A DNA stretch of 53,436 bases from JAUIBE01 sp035267185 (GTDB lineage: Bacteria; Pseudomonadota; Gammaproteobacteria; Xanthomonadales; SZUA-36): NCBI GenBank assembly GCA_035267185.1, contig DATFLY010000119.1, positions 1 to 53,436 of the forward strand, read 5' to 3'. The translations under genes were made by a program, and so were the position numbers. Shown here piece after piece: positions 14,610 through 23,595 of the stretch. How positions within the stretch are numbered: position 1 is the first letter of the stretch; every line of letters starts with the position of its first letter. The notes below the pieces were generated by a model. The model did no database searches. It had not been told where the DNA came from and saw nothing but the letters and a program-made list of their open reading frames with translations.

Positions 14610-15758
14610 ATGAATACACAATTACCTGAAGGCAATCCAAGAGAACCATTGCCGGTTCCATTGGCGAATGCCAAAGAGCTGGGAATCCATCGGGTGATGG
14701 ATGAGAACGGCGAACCAAATGGAGACTTGCCGGATCCGGAATTACCACGCGAAGAAATGCGTCACCTGTATGAGACCATGGCGCTGTTGCGAGCCATCGA
14801 GGCTCGTGGCTGGAAGCTGCAGCGCTCCGGGCGCATCGCCTTCTGGATTCCGATGCAGGGTCAGGAGGGCTACCAGGTGGGTGCGGTTCACGCGGTCAAC
14901 AACGATGACTGGGTGTTTCGCGGTCACCGCGAGATGGCAGCGTGGCTGATGCGCGGCGCCTCGCTCAAGAAGCTTTTTGCACAGTTTTTCGGAGCACTGG
15001 ATGAGCCATTGCAGGGTCGTCGCCTGCCCTGTCTCATCGGCGATCGCAGCATTAACCTGATTTCACCTGCAACCCCGGTTGGGTCATTTCTTCCGCATGC
15101 CATGGGCGCCGCCTGGGGCATGAAAATCAAGGGAGAAAAGACGCGTGTACTGTGCTTTTTTGGCGATGGCGGGACTTCGCGAGGAGAATTCCATTCGGCC
15201 ATGAATTTCGCGGGCATTCATCGTCCGCCAGCCATTTTTATCTGTGCAAACAACAGTTGGGCGGTCACCACACCCCTGGAGTGGCAAACGGCCACGGAGG
15301 AATTTGCCAGCAAGGGCGATGCTTACAAGGTTCGCAATCTCCGGATTGACGGAAACGATCCGTTGGCGGCATACGTGGTGACACGCGAGGCACACCAGAA
15401 TGCCGAGGAATGGGGAACAACGCTGGTTGAGGCCGTGACCTATCGCCTTGGCTTCCACACCTCTTCTGATAATCCCGATCTGTATCGCAAGAAAGCAGAG
15501 GATGCCGCCTGGGAAATCTGGGACCCGGTGCGGCGTACCAGGATTTACCTCGAAAACCGCAATTGGTGGTCAGACAACGACGAAGAGATCATGCAGGAGC
15601 GTTATGCCGAAGAAATCCAGGCGGCCGTTGACGCTGCTGAGGCCATGGCAGTGCCCGGGCCTGAAGACCAGTTTGACCATCTTTATGCAGAGCTGGACTG
15701 GGTTCTTGCAGAGCAGCGTGACCGTCTGGTCAGCGATCTTGCCGAGGGTGAAAGCTGA
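14610..15758 (+). CDS. 2-oxoacid (branched-chain type) dehydrogenase E1 component, alpha subunit
   Basis: A 382-residue thiamine-diphosphate enzyme subunit. The ThDP motif is GDGGTSRGEFHSAMNFAGIHRPPAIFICANN (about residues 185-215). Other family marks are FWIPMQGQEGYQVGAVHAV, VFRGHREMAAWLMRG and the phosphorylation-loop-like segment YRLGFHTSSDNPDLYR. It decarboxylates a 2-oxoacid together with the beta subunit and passes the acyl group to E2 lipoate. Sequence features lean to branched-chain 2-oxoacid over pyruvate. The stop overlaps the next start as TGATG. It starts the operon, divergent from tetR over a 118-bp spacer. Confidence 0.9.
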   Translation: MNTQLPEGNPREPLPVPLANAKELGIHRVMDENGEPNGDLPDPELPREEMRHLYETMALLRAIEARGWKLQRSGRIAFWIPMQGQEGYQVGAVHAVNNDDWVFRGHREMAAWLMRGASLKKLFAQFFGALDEPLQGRRLPCLIGDRSINLISPATPVGSFLPHAMGAAWGMKIKGEKTRVLCFFGDGGTSRGEFHSAMNFAGIHRPPAIFICANNSWAVTTPLEWQTATEEFASKGDAYKVRNLRIDGNDPLAAYVVTREAHQNAEEWGTTLVEAVTYRLGFHTSSDNPDLYRKKAEDAAWEIWDPVRRTRIYLENRNWWSDNDEEIMQERYAEEIQAAVDAAEAMAVPGPEDQFDHLYAELDWVLAEQRDRLVSDLAEGES

Positions 15759-16741
15759 TGGCAAAGATGAACGTCCTGCAGGCGCTTAACGCCGCCATGG
15801 CCTGGGAAATGGAACATGATCCGGATGTCATCCTGCTTGGCGAGGATGTGGGCGTGGCTGGTGGCATTTTTCGGGTGACTCGTGGCCTGCAGAACCGTTT
15901 TGGACAGGATCGGGTCATCGATACACCGTTGGATGAAAAAGGCATTGCAGCCCATGCCATCGGACTGGCAATGGCTGGAATGAAGCCGGTTGCCGAGATC
16001 CAGTTTTCCGGTTTTATCCACGATGCCCATGAGCAAATCATGTTTTGTGGCGCGAAAATGCGCTGGATGACCGGGGGCGAATACTCCGCGCCAATGGTGA
16101 TTCGTGCGCCTTCTTACGGCGGCATCATGGGCGGTTTCTGGCACTCCCAAAGCATCGAGTCGTATTACATCCATGGTGGTGGAATCAAGATCGTCACGCC
16201 CAGTACGCCGGGCGATGCGTACGGTTTGATGCTGGCTGCAATTCGCGATCCCGACCCGGTATTGATGATTGAGCCTGTGCCGCTTTATCGCGCAGCGCCT
16301 GAGGAAGTAGAAGACAATGGCGAAGCGCTGCCAATCGGTCCGGGCGAAAAAGTCAGGGAAGGTACTGATGTTTCTGTAGTCACTTATGGGCCATTGCGCC
16401 ATGACATTCTCAAAGTGGCCGAAGAACTATCTTTAGAGGGAATCGAGGTTGAGCTGCTTGACCTCAAAACCCTCGTTCCATACGACATAGACCTGATTGT
16501 GGCGTCAGTAAATTCAACCGGACGCCTGATGATCGTTCATGAAGCCTCGGAAACACTGGGTTTTGGCGCAGAACTGGCCGCCCAGGTGCAAAAACGCTGC
16601 TTCGGCTACCTGGAGGCGCCAATTGACCGGATTTGCGCCCCTGATCTTCCTTATTCCTACCGGGTGGGTGATCAATTTTTCAAACCCAATCCGGCAAGAA
16701 TTCGGGCTGGAATTCGCCGAATCATGGAGTTTTCATTCTGA
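15758..16741 (+). CDS. 2-oxoacid dehydrogenase E1 component, beta subunit
   Basis: A 327-residue transketolase-like subunit. It starts MAKMNVLQALNAAMAWEMEHDPDVILLGEDVGVAGGIFRVTRGLQNRFGQDRVIDTPLDEKGIAAHAIGLA, the ThDP pyrimidine half with its conserved Glu. It then reads VVTYGPLRHDILKVAEELSLEGIEVELLDLKTLVPYDIDLI and FGAELAAQVQKRCFGYLEAPIDRICAPDLPYSY, matching branched-chain E1beta. It pairs with the preceding alpha subunit as a heterotetramer. Both ends overlap neighbours by one base (TGATG), which implies strict translational coupling and equal subunit output. Confidence 0.92.
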   Translation: MAKMNVLQALNAAMAWEMEHDPDVILLGEDVGVAGGIFRVTRGLQNRFGQDRVIDTPLDEKGIAAHAIGLAMAGMKPVAEIQFSGFIHDAHEQIMFCGAKMRWMTGGEYSAPMVIRAPSYGGIMGGFWHSQSIESYYIHGGGIKIVTPSTPGDAYGLMLAAIRDPDPVLMIEPVPLYRAAPEEVEDNGEALPIGPGEKVREGTDVSVVTYGPLRHDILKVAEELSLEGIEVELLDLKTLVPYDIDLIVASVNSTGRLMIVHEASETLGFGAELAAQVQKRCFGYLEAPIDRICAPDLPYSYRVGDQFFKPNPARIRAGIRRIMEFSF

Positions 16742-17895
16742 TGTTTGAATTCAAGCTGCCCGATATTGGAGAAGGCCTTCACGAAGCGGAACTGCTTGAG
16801 TGGGATGTCAAGGTTGGCGACGCTGTGGCTGAAGGCGACTCGATTGCCCAGGTGAGCACCGACAAGGTCAATGTGGAATTGCCATCGCCACGAGCTGGCG
16901 TGATTGCAGAATTGCCATGGAATCCAGGTGATGTGATACCTGTCGGTGAGGTAATTGCTCGAATCGATGATGGTAAAAAGTCCGCACCAGAACCAAACGA
17001 AATTGATGACTCAGGAGTTTCCAAAGAGTCGCCTTCATCGCCAAAGCGGGAAGAGCGCAAACCCGTCAAGGCGCCACCGGTTGTGCGTCGATATGCTGCT
17101 GAAAAGGGTGTCGACCTTTCGATGGTGACAGCATCTGGCGCTGGCGGAATGATCAGTAAGGTGGATGTTGATGCGCATTTGGCTGGTGAGTCTGAGCAAG
17201 ACAAGCCGGATATCGAAGGCGTTACTCGCAAAGTGTTATCCGGGCCGCGCCTGGCCGCAGCAAAGCGGCTGGAGGAATCGTGGCGAACGCTTGCAACCAC
17301 GGCGATTACTTTCGAAGTGAATGCCGATCACCTTTCGAAACTGGTTGAATCCAGTGATGGAGCAGCAACGCCCCTGTCAGTAGTGGCTGAGTGTCTTTGC
17401 AGAGCCGTGGAACAACATCCTGATATCAACGCGACTGTTGATGAGGCATCGCGTGCGCTGGATATTCATGAGGGGATTCATCTAGGCATCGCAGTAGACA
17501 GTCCCGACGGACTGCTGGTGCCGGTGATTCGAAATGCTGCAGAAAAAACTGCTGTCGAATTGGCGGAGAAAATTTCCCGCGTCGCGGAACAGGCAAGGGC
17601 AGGGCAACTGGCTGTTTCAGATTTCCAGGGAAGCACATTCACAATCTCAAGCACCGGTAGCATCGAGCAAGCCACCATCACATCGACAACACCAGTGATC
17701 AACTACCCCAATGTGGCCACCCTTTGGATGTCACGCATCAACCAACGGCCACGCGTGATTAACGGCGAATTGGGAGTCGGCCCGGTCATGAATTGTACCC
17801 TGGCCTTTGATCATCGCTTCATCCAGGGCGCTGATGCCACCCGGTTTATAAATACTCTGACCCGGTTACTCAATCCGCAGTTGGAGAAGCGATGA
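16741..17895 (+). CDS. 2-oxoacid dehydrogenase E2 component (dihydrolipoyl acyltransferase)
   Basis: A 384-residue E2. Residues 1-76 form one lipoyl domain with the lipoylated Lys42 in STDKVNVELPS. An acidic/Pro linker and a peripheral-subunit-binding domain follow (about 105-145, PPVVRRYAAEKGVDLSMVTASGAGGMISKVDVDAHL). A catalytic domain completes it (about 160-384, LSGPRLAAAKRLEESWRT...STGSIEQATITSTTPVINYPNVATLWMSR). The active-site motif, normally HRxxDG, reads DHRFIQG: the His is kept but the Asp is replaced by Gln. It transfers the acyl group to CoA. No E3 (lipoamide dehydrogenase) gene follows, so the complex must borrow E3 from another locus. Confidence 0.9.
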   Translation: MFEFKLPDIGEGLHEAELLEWDVKVGDAVAEGDSIAQVSTDKVNVELPSPRAGVIAELPWNPGDVIPVGEVIARIDDGKKSAPEPNEIDDSGVSKESPSSPKREERKPVKAPPVVRRYAAEKGVDLSMVTASGAGGMISKVDVDAHLAGESEQDKPDIEGVTRKVLSGPRLAAAKRLEESWRTLATTAITFEVNADHLSKLVESSDGAATPLSVVAECLCRAVEQHPDINATVDEASRALDIHEGIHLGIAVDSPDGLLVPVIRNAAEKTAVELAEKISRVAEQARAGQLAVSDFQGSTFTISSTGSIEQATITSTTPVINYPNVATLWMSRINQRPRVINGELGVGPVMNCTLAFDHRFIQGADATRFINTLTRLLNPQLEKR

Positions 17896-17915
17896 CCGCA
17901 TGGGCCATGACGGAA

Positions 17916-18203
17916 TTATTTGAAACGGGCCGCAGCGTCACTGATTGAATGACTCAGGTTATCCCAGGCTTCCTCGACACCCAGCTTGATATCGTCCCAG
18001 GCCTCATTGCTGGCACCCTTGAGTTCCTCGAGTTTTGACTGCGCTGCTGCCTGTTTCGACTTGAGTTCCTGAAGTTGCTCATTGTATTCAATTTTGGCAT
18101 CTGCACTTGCCTGCGAGGCCTTGGCTTCAAGTTGTTTAATTTTAGCCTGCCACTCGTTGAGTTGAGCTTCAAGTTTTTGCTGGTAAGCGTTTCTTTCACT
18201 CAT
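17916..18203 (-). CDS. Small coiled-coil stress-response-type protein
   Basis: A 95-residue, highly helical protein. Heptad-like QQKLEAQLNEWQAKIKQLEAKASQASADAKIEYNEQLQELKSKQAAAQSKLEELKGASNEAWDDIKLGVEEAWDNLSHSISDAAARFK covers nearly all of it. This is the pattern of the sll1863-type stress-response coiled-coil proteins: an N-terminal charged coil, then an EAWDDIK/EAWDNL amphipathic tail. There is no signal peptide. GAGGA lies seven bases before the second ATG (18203), which I take as the start. An AACATATGTT palindrome at 18264-18273 lies upstream, possibly an operator for the adjacent Crp/Fnr regulator. The function is not known precisely. Confidence 0.75.
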   Translation of the reverse strand: MSERNAYQQKLEAQLNEWQAKIKQLEAKASQASADAKIEYNEQLQELKSKQAAAQSKLEELKGASNEAWDDIKLGVEEAWDNLSHSISDAAARFK

Positions 18204-18263
18204 CATTTTTCCTCGTATTCGAACTGTACATAAACGTTAACGGACTGCCGATATTCGTTCTTT

Positions 18264-18273
18264 AACATATGTT
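18264..18273. promoter_or_regulatory. Palindrome upstream of the coiled-coil gene
   Basis: The perfect ten-base palindrome AACATATGTT is extended on both sides to TTTAACATATGTTGAA. It lies 61 bases before the coiled-coil gene and 43 bases past the Crp/Fnr gene stop. It does not match the FNR or CRP consensus. An operator role is only a possibility. Confidence 0.3.
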
Positions 18274-18315
18274 GAATATGAGAATCCCGAGACCCAATGT
18301 GATCTTTACTTTGCC

Positions 18316-19059
18316 CTATTCAATCGCTGCAAGGGTTGACTCCGGCACGCAGGAGTTCTTCAGGTATCCACGCTCGAATCGGGCCTGTAAAGCCAGGCGC
18401 CTGATGTCCAGAATCTGAACACCTCCTTCTCGCAATTCCACAGATTCCTCCTTGAGGAGTTTTTTGAATGAACGATTGGCGTGCACATGGCTCATGCCGA
18501 GTGCATCAGCAATCACTACCTGAGTCAACGGCAGATGACAGGACTCATTACCTTCAAATCCTGCCTGACGAAGGCGAAAATGTAATTCAACAAACAGGTG
18601 TGCCATCCGTTCGGCTGCCTGACGCCGACCAAGACGGGTGACATGCTCATTCAGCATGCGTTCGGACTGGCCGGCACACCAACTCATTGCCAGCGACAGG
18701 CGGGGACGAGTTGAAAGCGCTTCTGCGAGTTGACCGGAAGAGCAGAAATTCACATCGAGTTTCGTCAGCGCTTCCACTCCATAGTCGGAATGTTCAAACA
18801 TCAATGAATAAAAGCCGATGACATCGCCTGGCACAAGAAAGTTGAGTATCTGGCGGCGACCATCTCGAAAACTCTTGTAGCGGTAGGCCCAACCCGAATC
18901 GATGATCCGTACCCTGCTCATCTCCTGCTCTTCAACCACCAGTAGTTCTCCGGCAGCAGACTCTTCTGTGCGGGAAAATATATTCTGAATTTCTGCCAGC
19001 TCCTCAGAACTGAGAAAATTCAGGTGGGTAAGGCGCTGGTGAAAAGCGGATTCGGTCAT
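18316..19059 (-). CDS. Crp/Fnr-family transcriptional regulator
   Basis: A 247-residue regulator. An N-terminal cyclic-nucleotide-type beta-barrel (about residues 20-130) reads ELLVVEEQEMSRVRIIDSGWAYRYKSFRDGRRQILNFLVPGDVIGFYSLMFEHSDYGVEALTKLDVNFCS. A long dimer helix follows, then a winged helix (LPLTQVVIADALGMSHVHANRSFKKLLKEESVELREGGVQILD). The DGRRQILNFLVPGDVIG motif is that of a proteobacterial Crp/Fnr subgroup lacking the N-terminal FNR cysteines, so it should not bind an iron-sulfur cluster. The barrel lacks the cAMP-binding RxS, so the signal is unknown. I use ATG 19059 (MTESAFHQRL); a longer frame reaches 19107. Confidence 0.87.
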   Translation of the reverse strand: MTESAFHQRLTHLNFLSSEELAEIQNIFSRTEESAAGELLVVEEQEMSRVRIIDSGWAYRYKSFRDGRRQILNFLVPGDVIGFYSLMFEHSDYGVEALTKLDVNFCSSGQLAEALSTRPRLSLAMSWCAGQSERMLNEHVTRLGRRQAAERMAHLFVELHFRLRQAGFEGNESCHLPLTQVVIADALGMSHVHANRSFKKLLKEESVELREGGVQILDIRRLALQARFERGYLKNSCVPESTLAAIE

Positions 19060-19391
19060 GTTGAAAGATGATCCCTGGCTGCTGCGAATTCTACAGCAAC
19101 CTGTCACCGTACAGGGTTCGCGGCCAATCGGTTAACGCTGAGAATTGATGGCAATGGTCAACCTGTTAAAGACCCTGGCGGAAAATCTCGACCCGAAACA
19201 GGAAAAACAGGGATTTCAACTGCTTAACATTGAATGTAGATGTAACCCTTTCGGATGTCTAAAAATCCGTAATAATTTTCGGGTACACTTCACGGCGCAA
19301 GCAAGGACAATCTGCTTCGCAAAATCTGCACAGGGAAAACGCCGGGCCATTCGGGAGAAGCGGTCCTAACTGGTTTTATCTTGGAGTAAAC
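19060..19391. other. 332-bp intergenic region upstream of the secreted nuclease
   Basis: This divergent spacer must contain promoters for the Crp/Fnr gene and the nuclease. A small stem CGGAT/ATCCG lies around 19252-19270, just before an AT-rich stretch (TAATAATTTT) that could be a -10 region. A 74-codon frame at 19145-19369 lacks a ribosome site and any recognisable domain, and I do not call it. Confidence 0.4.
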
Positions 19392-22300
19392 ATGAAATCA
19401 AAATTGTCGCGGTCAGGCTGCAAATTGGCTGTAAACCCATCCCACACACGCTTTACCCATCCTGAACACTGGCTCTGCCTTATCTTTATTGTCCTGTTGG
19501 CATTTACGACTTCTGCATCAGCACAAGTCGTGATTAACGAAATCCGTATTGATCAACCAAGTACAGACAATGACGAATATTTTGAACTGGCGGGTACGGA
19601 CAGTCTCAATGATCTCAGCTACATCGTCATCGGTGACGGATCCGGCGGCAGCGGAACAATCGAGTCTGTTACAAGCCTGGCAGGCCAATCGGCTGTTGGG
19701 GGGTTTTTCGTCGCAGCAGAGGGTTCGTTCACATTAGGCACGGCCAATCTGACCACCTCGCTTAATTTTGAAAACGGCGACAACGTGACGCACTTGCTGG
19801 TCAGTAATTTCTCTGGCTCCAACGGAGATGACGTGGATACAAATGACGATGGGACGCTGGATGTGACTCCGTGGAGCGCCATTGTCGATTGTGTTGCCCT
19901 GGTTGAAACCCTGGGTTCGGGTAATCAAGTTTACTGTGCCACCCAGGTTGGTCCGGATGGAAGTTTTTTACCTGCCCATGTGAAACTTTGCCCCGGAGGG
20001 TGGGAGATTGGTGCGTTTGACCCTGTTGGTGGTAGCGACACCCCGGGTGCAACCAACGCCTGCAGTGGAGTCGAAATAGCGCCAAGCATCGTCAGCACCA
20101 ACCCCCTTGATGGTGCAACCGGCGTGGCGATTGATGCAGACATCGAGATCACTTTCAGTGAAGCCGTCATGGTTGTGGGCAGTTGGTTCAACATCGAATG
20201 CGATGTCAGTGGTACGCACACAGCAGTTACTTCCGGCGGACCCGTGACTTTCACGCTGAATCCTGACACCGATTACGTTCTTAATGAAGTATGCACGGTA
20301 GACGTGTTCGCCGCGGGTGTCAGCGATGTAGACACCGATGATCCGCCGGATAATATGGAGGCGGATTACCAGTTCAGCTTTGATACCGTTCCTGCGGTAG
20401 TACCGGACATCGTGATCAATGAATTTCAGGCGGATCCGGCAGGCGATCTTACCGGTGATGCCAATGGCGATGGTGTTCGTGATGCCACCCAGGATGAATT
20501 TGTCGAGATTGTAAATGCCAGTGGCGGTGACCTTGATGTCTCTGGCTGGGTTCTCTCGGATGGCTTCGGCCCCAGGCATGTTTTTCCAGCGGGCAGCGTC
20601 ATTGCAGACGGTTGCTCTGCGGTCGTTTTCGGCGGTGGCACACCCACCGGAAGCTTCGGAAACAGCCTTGTGCAGACCGCTTCAGATGGAGCGCTGGGAC
20701 TCAACAATGGTGGTGACACCATTACTTTGAACGATGGAGTTTCAGATGTTGCCAGCGTCAGCTATGGGGGCGAAGGTGGTAACAACCAGTCGCTCACCCT
20801 TGATCCGGATATCACCGGGCTTAGCTATGTTCAGCATAGCTCGGTCCCTGATGCCAACGGTGCGCTTTTTTCACCGGGCACCAAAATCGATGGCAGCAAT
20901 TTCGATGGATGTCCGTCGTCGTGGGTAATAAACGAGTTTCTGGCCGACCCGGCCGGCGATATCACTGGTGATGCCAATGGTGATGGAGAGCGCGATGGCA
21001 GTGAGGACGAATTTGTAGAGATCGTCAATGGCAGTGCGCAGGACATGGATATATCCGGTTGGCGAATATTGGACGCCGTTGGCGTACGCCATACTTTCCC
21101 AACTGGTTCGGTTGTGCTGAGTGGTTGTTCTGTGACTGTCTTCGGCGGTGGTACACCCACCGGCATGTTTGGTGGCAGCCTGGTACAAACCGCATCGAGT
21201 GGCTTCCTGGGTTTTAACAACGGCGGCGATTCAGTCATTCTGGATGATGGTACCAATGTCATTACGAGTACGTCTTACGGCAGTGAGGGTGGCGATAACC
21301 AGTCGCTGACCCTGGACCCGGATGTCACTGGTAGTGCATACACAAAACACAGCGTTGCGTCTGGCTCAGGCGGATCATTGTTCTCTCCCGGTACTAAAAT
21401 CAATGGTGACCAGTTTGATGGTTGCCCGGTCACCGCAGCAATTTTCGAGATTCAGGGTGCTGGTTCAACCAGTCCGTTTGTTGGCAACCTGGTGACGACC
21501 CTGGGCAACACGGTGACAGCCGTGGGGCCTGAAGGCTTCTTCATGCAGTCGCCCGATGCGAGCGCTGACGCAGACCCGAATACCTCAGAAGGTATCTACG
21601 TGTTCACCGATACCGCTCCAGCAGTTGCGGTCGGTGACAATGTTGATGTCACCGGGGAAGTGGTCGAATTCTTCGATTTCACCCAGTTCGGCGCCTCATC
21701 CGTTGTGACCGTGGTGAGTTCAGGCAATCCGCTGCCGACCGCGGTTGTGTTCAATGAAACCGTACCTTCACCTGACCCAATGACACCAAGTTGTGCCATT
21801 GAGTACGAATGCTATGAAGGCATGCTGATCGAGCTGCCGGCTGCTGTTGTGACCGGACCGAACCAGGGCTTTGGCTCTGATCCGATCGCGGAAATTTACG
21901 TGACAGCTGGTGCCGAGAGAACCTATCGGGAACCTGGAATCGAATTCCCCGGATTGCCCGGTTTGCCCGAATGGGACGGTAATCCTGAGGTGTTCGAGAT
22001 CGACCCGGACAAGCTCGGGCTGCCCAATCAGCTGATCACTGCAGGATCGACAGTCTCTGCCACCGGAGCCCTGGGATATGAGTTTGGTGGTTACGAGATC
22101 TGGGCAACCAGCCTGACCGCCGATGTGGCACCGGTCATCATGCCGGTTCGTGAACGCGAAGCTGGTGAGATGACAGTAGGTGCACTCAACATGTTCCGCT
22201 TGTTCAATGATGTTGACGATGGCAACGGCGATAACGTGGTTTCCACTGAAGAGTACATGGTCCGGCTGGCCAAACTCAGTGATTACGTTCGTAACCTGAT

Positions 22301-23408
22301 GGATGCGCCGGACATTCTCGCGGTGAGTGAAGTTGAGAGACTGGCTGTTTTGCAGGATCTTGCTGACACCATCAATGTCGACGATCCCACCATCAACTAC
22401 ACGCCTTACCTCGAAGAAGGCAATGACGTGGGTGGCATTGATGTTGGCTTCCTGGTGCTGGATACCGTGATGGTTGATTCAGTCACCCAGCTCGGCAAGG
22501 ATGAAATTCTCGACTTCGACATGTCGCTGTTGAATGACCGTCCGCCATTGTTACTGGAAGGGCGCCAGGTTGCCGATGGAAGCGATTTCCCGATAGCAGT
22601 CATGGCCATTCACGGTCGCTCTTTAAACAATGTGGATAACCCGTCCAGTGGCGAGAGAGTTCGGCAAAAACGCCTGGAACAGGCACAGTACGTTGCCCAA
22701 CAGGTCCAGTTGCTGCAGGACACCAACCCCGACATCAACCTGGTGGTTACCGGCGATTTCAATGCTTTTGAATTCACCGATGGTTATGTCGATGTGACCG
22801 GACACATGAAAGGTGTGTTCACACCGGAAGACAACCTGGTGTGCGATACCAACCCGTGTACTGATTATGTCCTGCCAGACCTGATTAACCAGGTACTGAT
22901 GGTCCCTGCTGAAGAGCGTTACTCGTTCATTTTCCGGGGTAATGCCCAGGTACTGGATCATGCGCTCACTAGCGAAGGCCTCGATGAACTGGTGCGTGAC
23001 TTCCAGTTCGTACGTGGTAACGCCGATGTTGCTGCCATCCTGATCGAGGATCCGGCCACGCCATTGCGCTCTTCAGATCATGACGGCCTGGTGTTGTTCC
23101 TTGAAAAAGACAGCGACGGCGATGGCGTGACTGATGGGCAGGATTTCTGTCCCGGCACCATGATTCCGGAAGCTGCTCCGACCGTGAGGCTGGGCGTCAA
23201 TAACTTTGCACTCGTGGATGATGACCGACTCTTCGATACCAAAGCGCCACCGAAAGGCGGGCCTGGTGATGAGTTCGACATCTTCGACACAGCCGGATGC
23301 TCCTGTGAGCAAATTGTTGTGGAAGCGGGTCTGGGTGTTGGTCACCTGCGCTTCGGCTGCAGTGTTGGTGAGATGAGGGACTGGGTTGAATTTGTGAACC
23401 AGCCCTGA
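19392..23408 (+). CDS. Secreted ExeM/NucH-type nuclease with three lamin-tail domains
   Basis: A 1338-residue exported protein with a signal peptide (LCLIFIVLLAFTTSASA, cleavage near residue 45). Domain order by eye is a lamin-tail domain (about 46-225), an Ig-like Big_5 domain (about 230-335, PSIVSTNPLDGATGVAIDADIEITFSEAV), and two near-duplicate lamin-tail domains (about 340-510 and 512-685, both INEFxADPAGDxTGDANGDGxRD). An OB-like region comes next (about 690-935), then an endonuclease/exonuclease/phosphatase domain (about 950-1255) with GDFNAFE and SSDHDGLVLF. A DSDGDGVTDGQDFCPGT calcium-loop tail follows. ExeM and NucH relatives degrade extracellular DNA for nutrient gain or biofilm turnover. 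GGAG precedes the ATG; a strong terminator follows the stop. Confidence 0.92.
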   Translation: MKSKLSRSGCKLAVNPSHTRFTHPEHWLCLIFIVLLAFTTSASAQVVINEIRIDQPSTDNDEYFELAGTDSLNDLSYIVIGDGSGGSGTIESVTSLAGQSAVGGFFVAAEGSFTLGTANLTTSLNFENGDNVTHLLVSNFSGSNGDDVDTNDDGTLDVTPWSAIVDCVALVETLGSGNQVYCATQVGPDGSFLPAHVKLCPGGWEIGAFDPVGGSDTPGATNACSGVEIAPSIVSTNPLDGATGVAIDADIEITFSEAVMVVGSWFNIECDVSGTHTAVTSGGPVTFTLNPDTDYVLNEVCTVDVFAAGVSDVDTDDPPDNMEADYQFSFDTVPAVVPDIVINEFQADPAGDLTGDANGDGVRDATQDEFVEIVNASGGDLDVSGWVLSDGFGPRHVFPAGSVIADGCSAVVFGGGTPTGSFGNSLVQTASDGALGLNNGGDTITLNDGVSDVASVSYGGEGGNNQSLTLDPDITGLSYVQHSSVPDANGALFSPGTKIDGSNFDGCPSSWVINEFLADPAGDITGDANGDGERDGSEDEFVEIVNGSAQDMDISGWRILDAVGVRHTFPTGSVVLSGCSVTVFGGGTPTGMFGGSLVQTASSGFLGFNNGGDSVILDDGTNVITSTSYGSEGGDNQSLTLDPDVTGSAYTKHSVASGSGGSLFSPGTKINGDQFDGCPVTAAIFEIQGAGSTSPFVGNLVTTLGNTVTAVGPEGFFMQSPDASADADPNTSEGIYVFTDTAPAVAVGDNVDVTGEVVEFFDFTQFGASSVVTVVSSGNPLPTAVVFNETVPSPDPMTPSCAIEYECYEGMLIELPAAVVTGPNQGFGSDPIAEIYVTAGAERTYREPGIEFPGLPGLPEWDGNPEVFEIDPDKLGLPNQLITAGSTVSATGALGYEFGGYEIWATSLTADVAPVIMPVREREAGEMTVGALNMFRLFNDVDDGNGDNVVSTEEYMVRLAKLSDYVRNLMDAPDILAVSEVERLAVLQDLADTINVDDPTINYTPYLEEGNDVGGIDVGFLVLDTVMVDSVTQLGKDEILDFDMSLLNDRPPLLLEGRQVADGSDFPIAVMAIHGRSLNNVDNPSSGERVRQKRLEQAQYVAQQVQLLQDTNPDINLVVTGDFNAFEFTDGYVDVTGHMKGVFTPEDNLVCDTNPCTDYVLPDLINQVLMVPAEERYSFIFRGNAQVLDHALTSEGLDELVRDFQFVRGNADVAAILIEDPATPLRSSDHDGLVLFLEKDSDGDGVTDGQDFCPGTMIPEAAPTVRLGVNNFALVDDDRLFDTKAPPKGGPGDEFDIFDTAGCSCEQIVVEAGLGVGHLRFGCSVGEMRDWVEFVNQP

Positions 23409-23432
23409 GTCCGGAGTACCTTTGTAAATCTG

Positions 23433-23460
23433 AAAACCCCGCCTTTTGGCGGGGTTTTTT
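23433..23460 (+). terminator. Rho-independent terminator after the nuclease gene
   Basis: AAAACCCCGCC-TTTT-GGCGGGGTTTTTT is a perfect GC-rich stem with a T tail, starting 24 bases past the stop codon. Confidence 0.95.
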
Positions 23461-23497
23461 GTTAGTACCCTCTTCACTCTGACCTCCGACTCTTACG

Positions 23498-23521
23498 TCC
23501 CAACATGTTATGTTGATGGGA
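23498..23521. promoter_or_regulatory. Imperfect inverted repeat before an AraC gene
   Basis: TCCCAACAT and ATGTTGATGGGA pair, with a small bulge, around GTT. The site is 75 bases before the AraC-type gene and could be an operator; there is no further support. Confidence 0.3.
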
Positions 23522-23595
23522 CAAACAGCACGTTTGAGCAAGTTTTTTCGTTTTGGCGCTGTCAGCATGTGGCTGGTGCCAGGTTTGGAATTGCT

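Noticed and set aside
17896..17915. E3 (lipoamide dehydrogenase) gene after E2
   Set aside because: The next gene is a minus-strand coiled-coil protein 20 bases away; no E3 motifs occur in the window.
19145..19369. 74-codon frame upstream of the nuclease
   Set aside because: No Shine-Dalgarno sequence, no domain, mixed composition; the region is better read as promoter DNA.
23470..23490. Possible remnant of the GGGGTCAGAGTA palindrome (TTCACTCTGACCTCC)
   Set aside because: Only a short one-sided, imperfect match with no partner arm.
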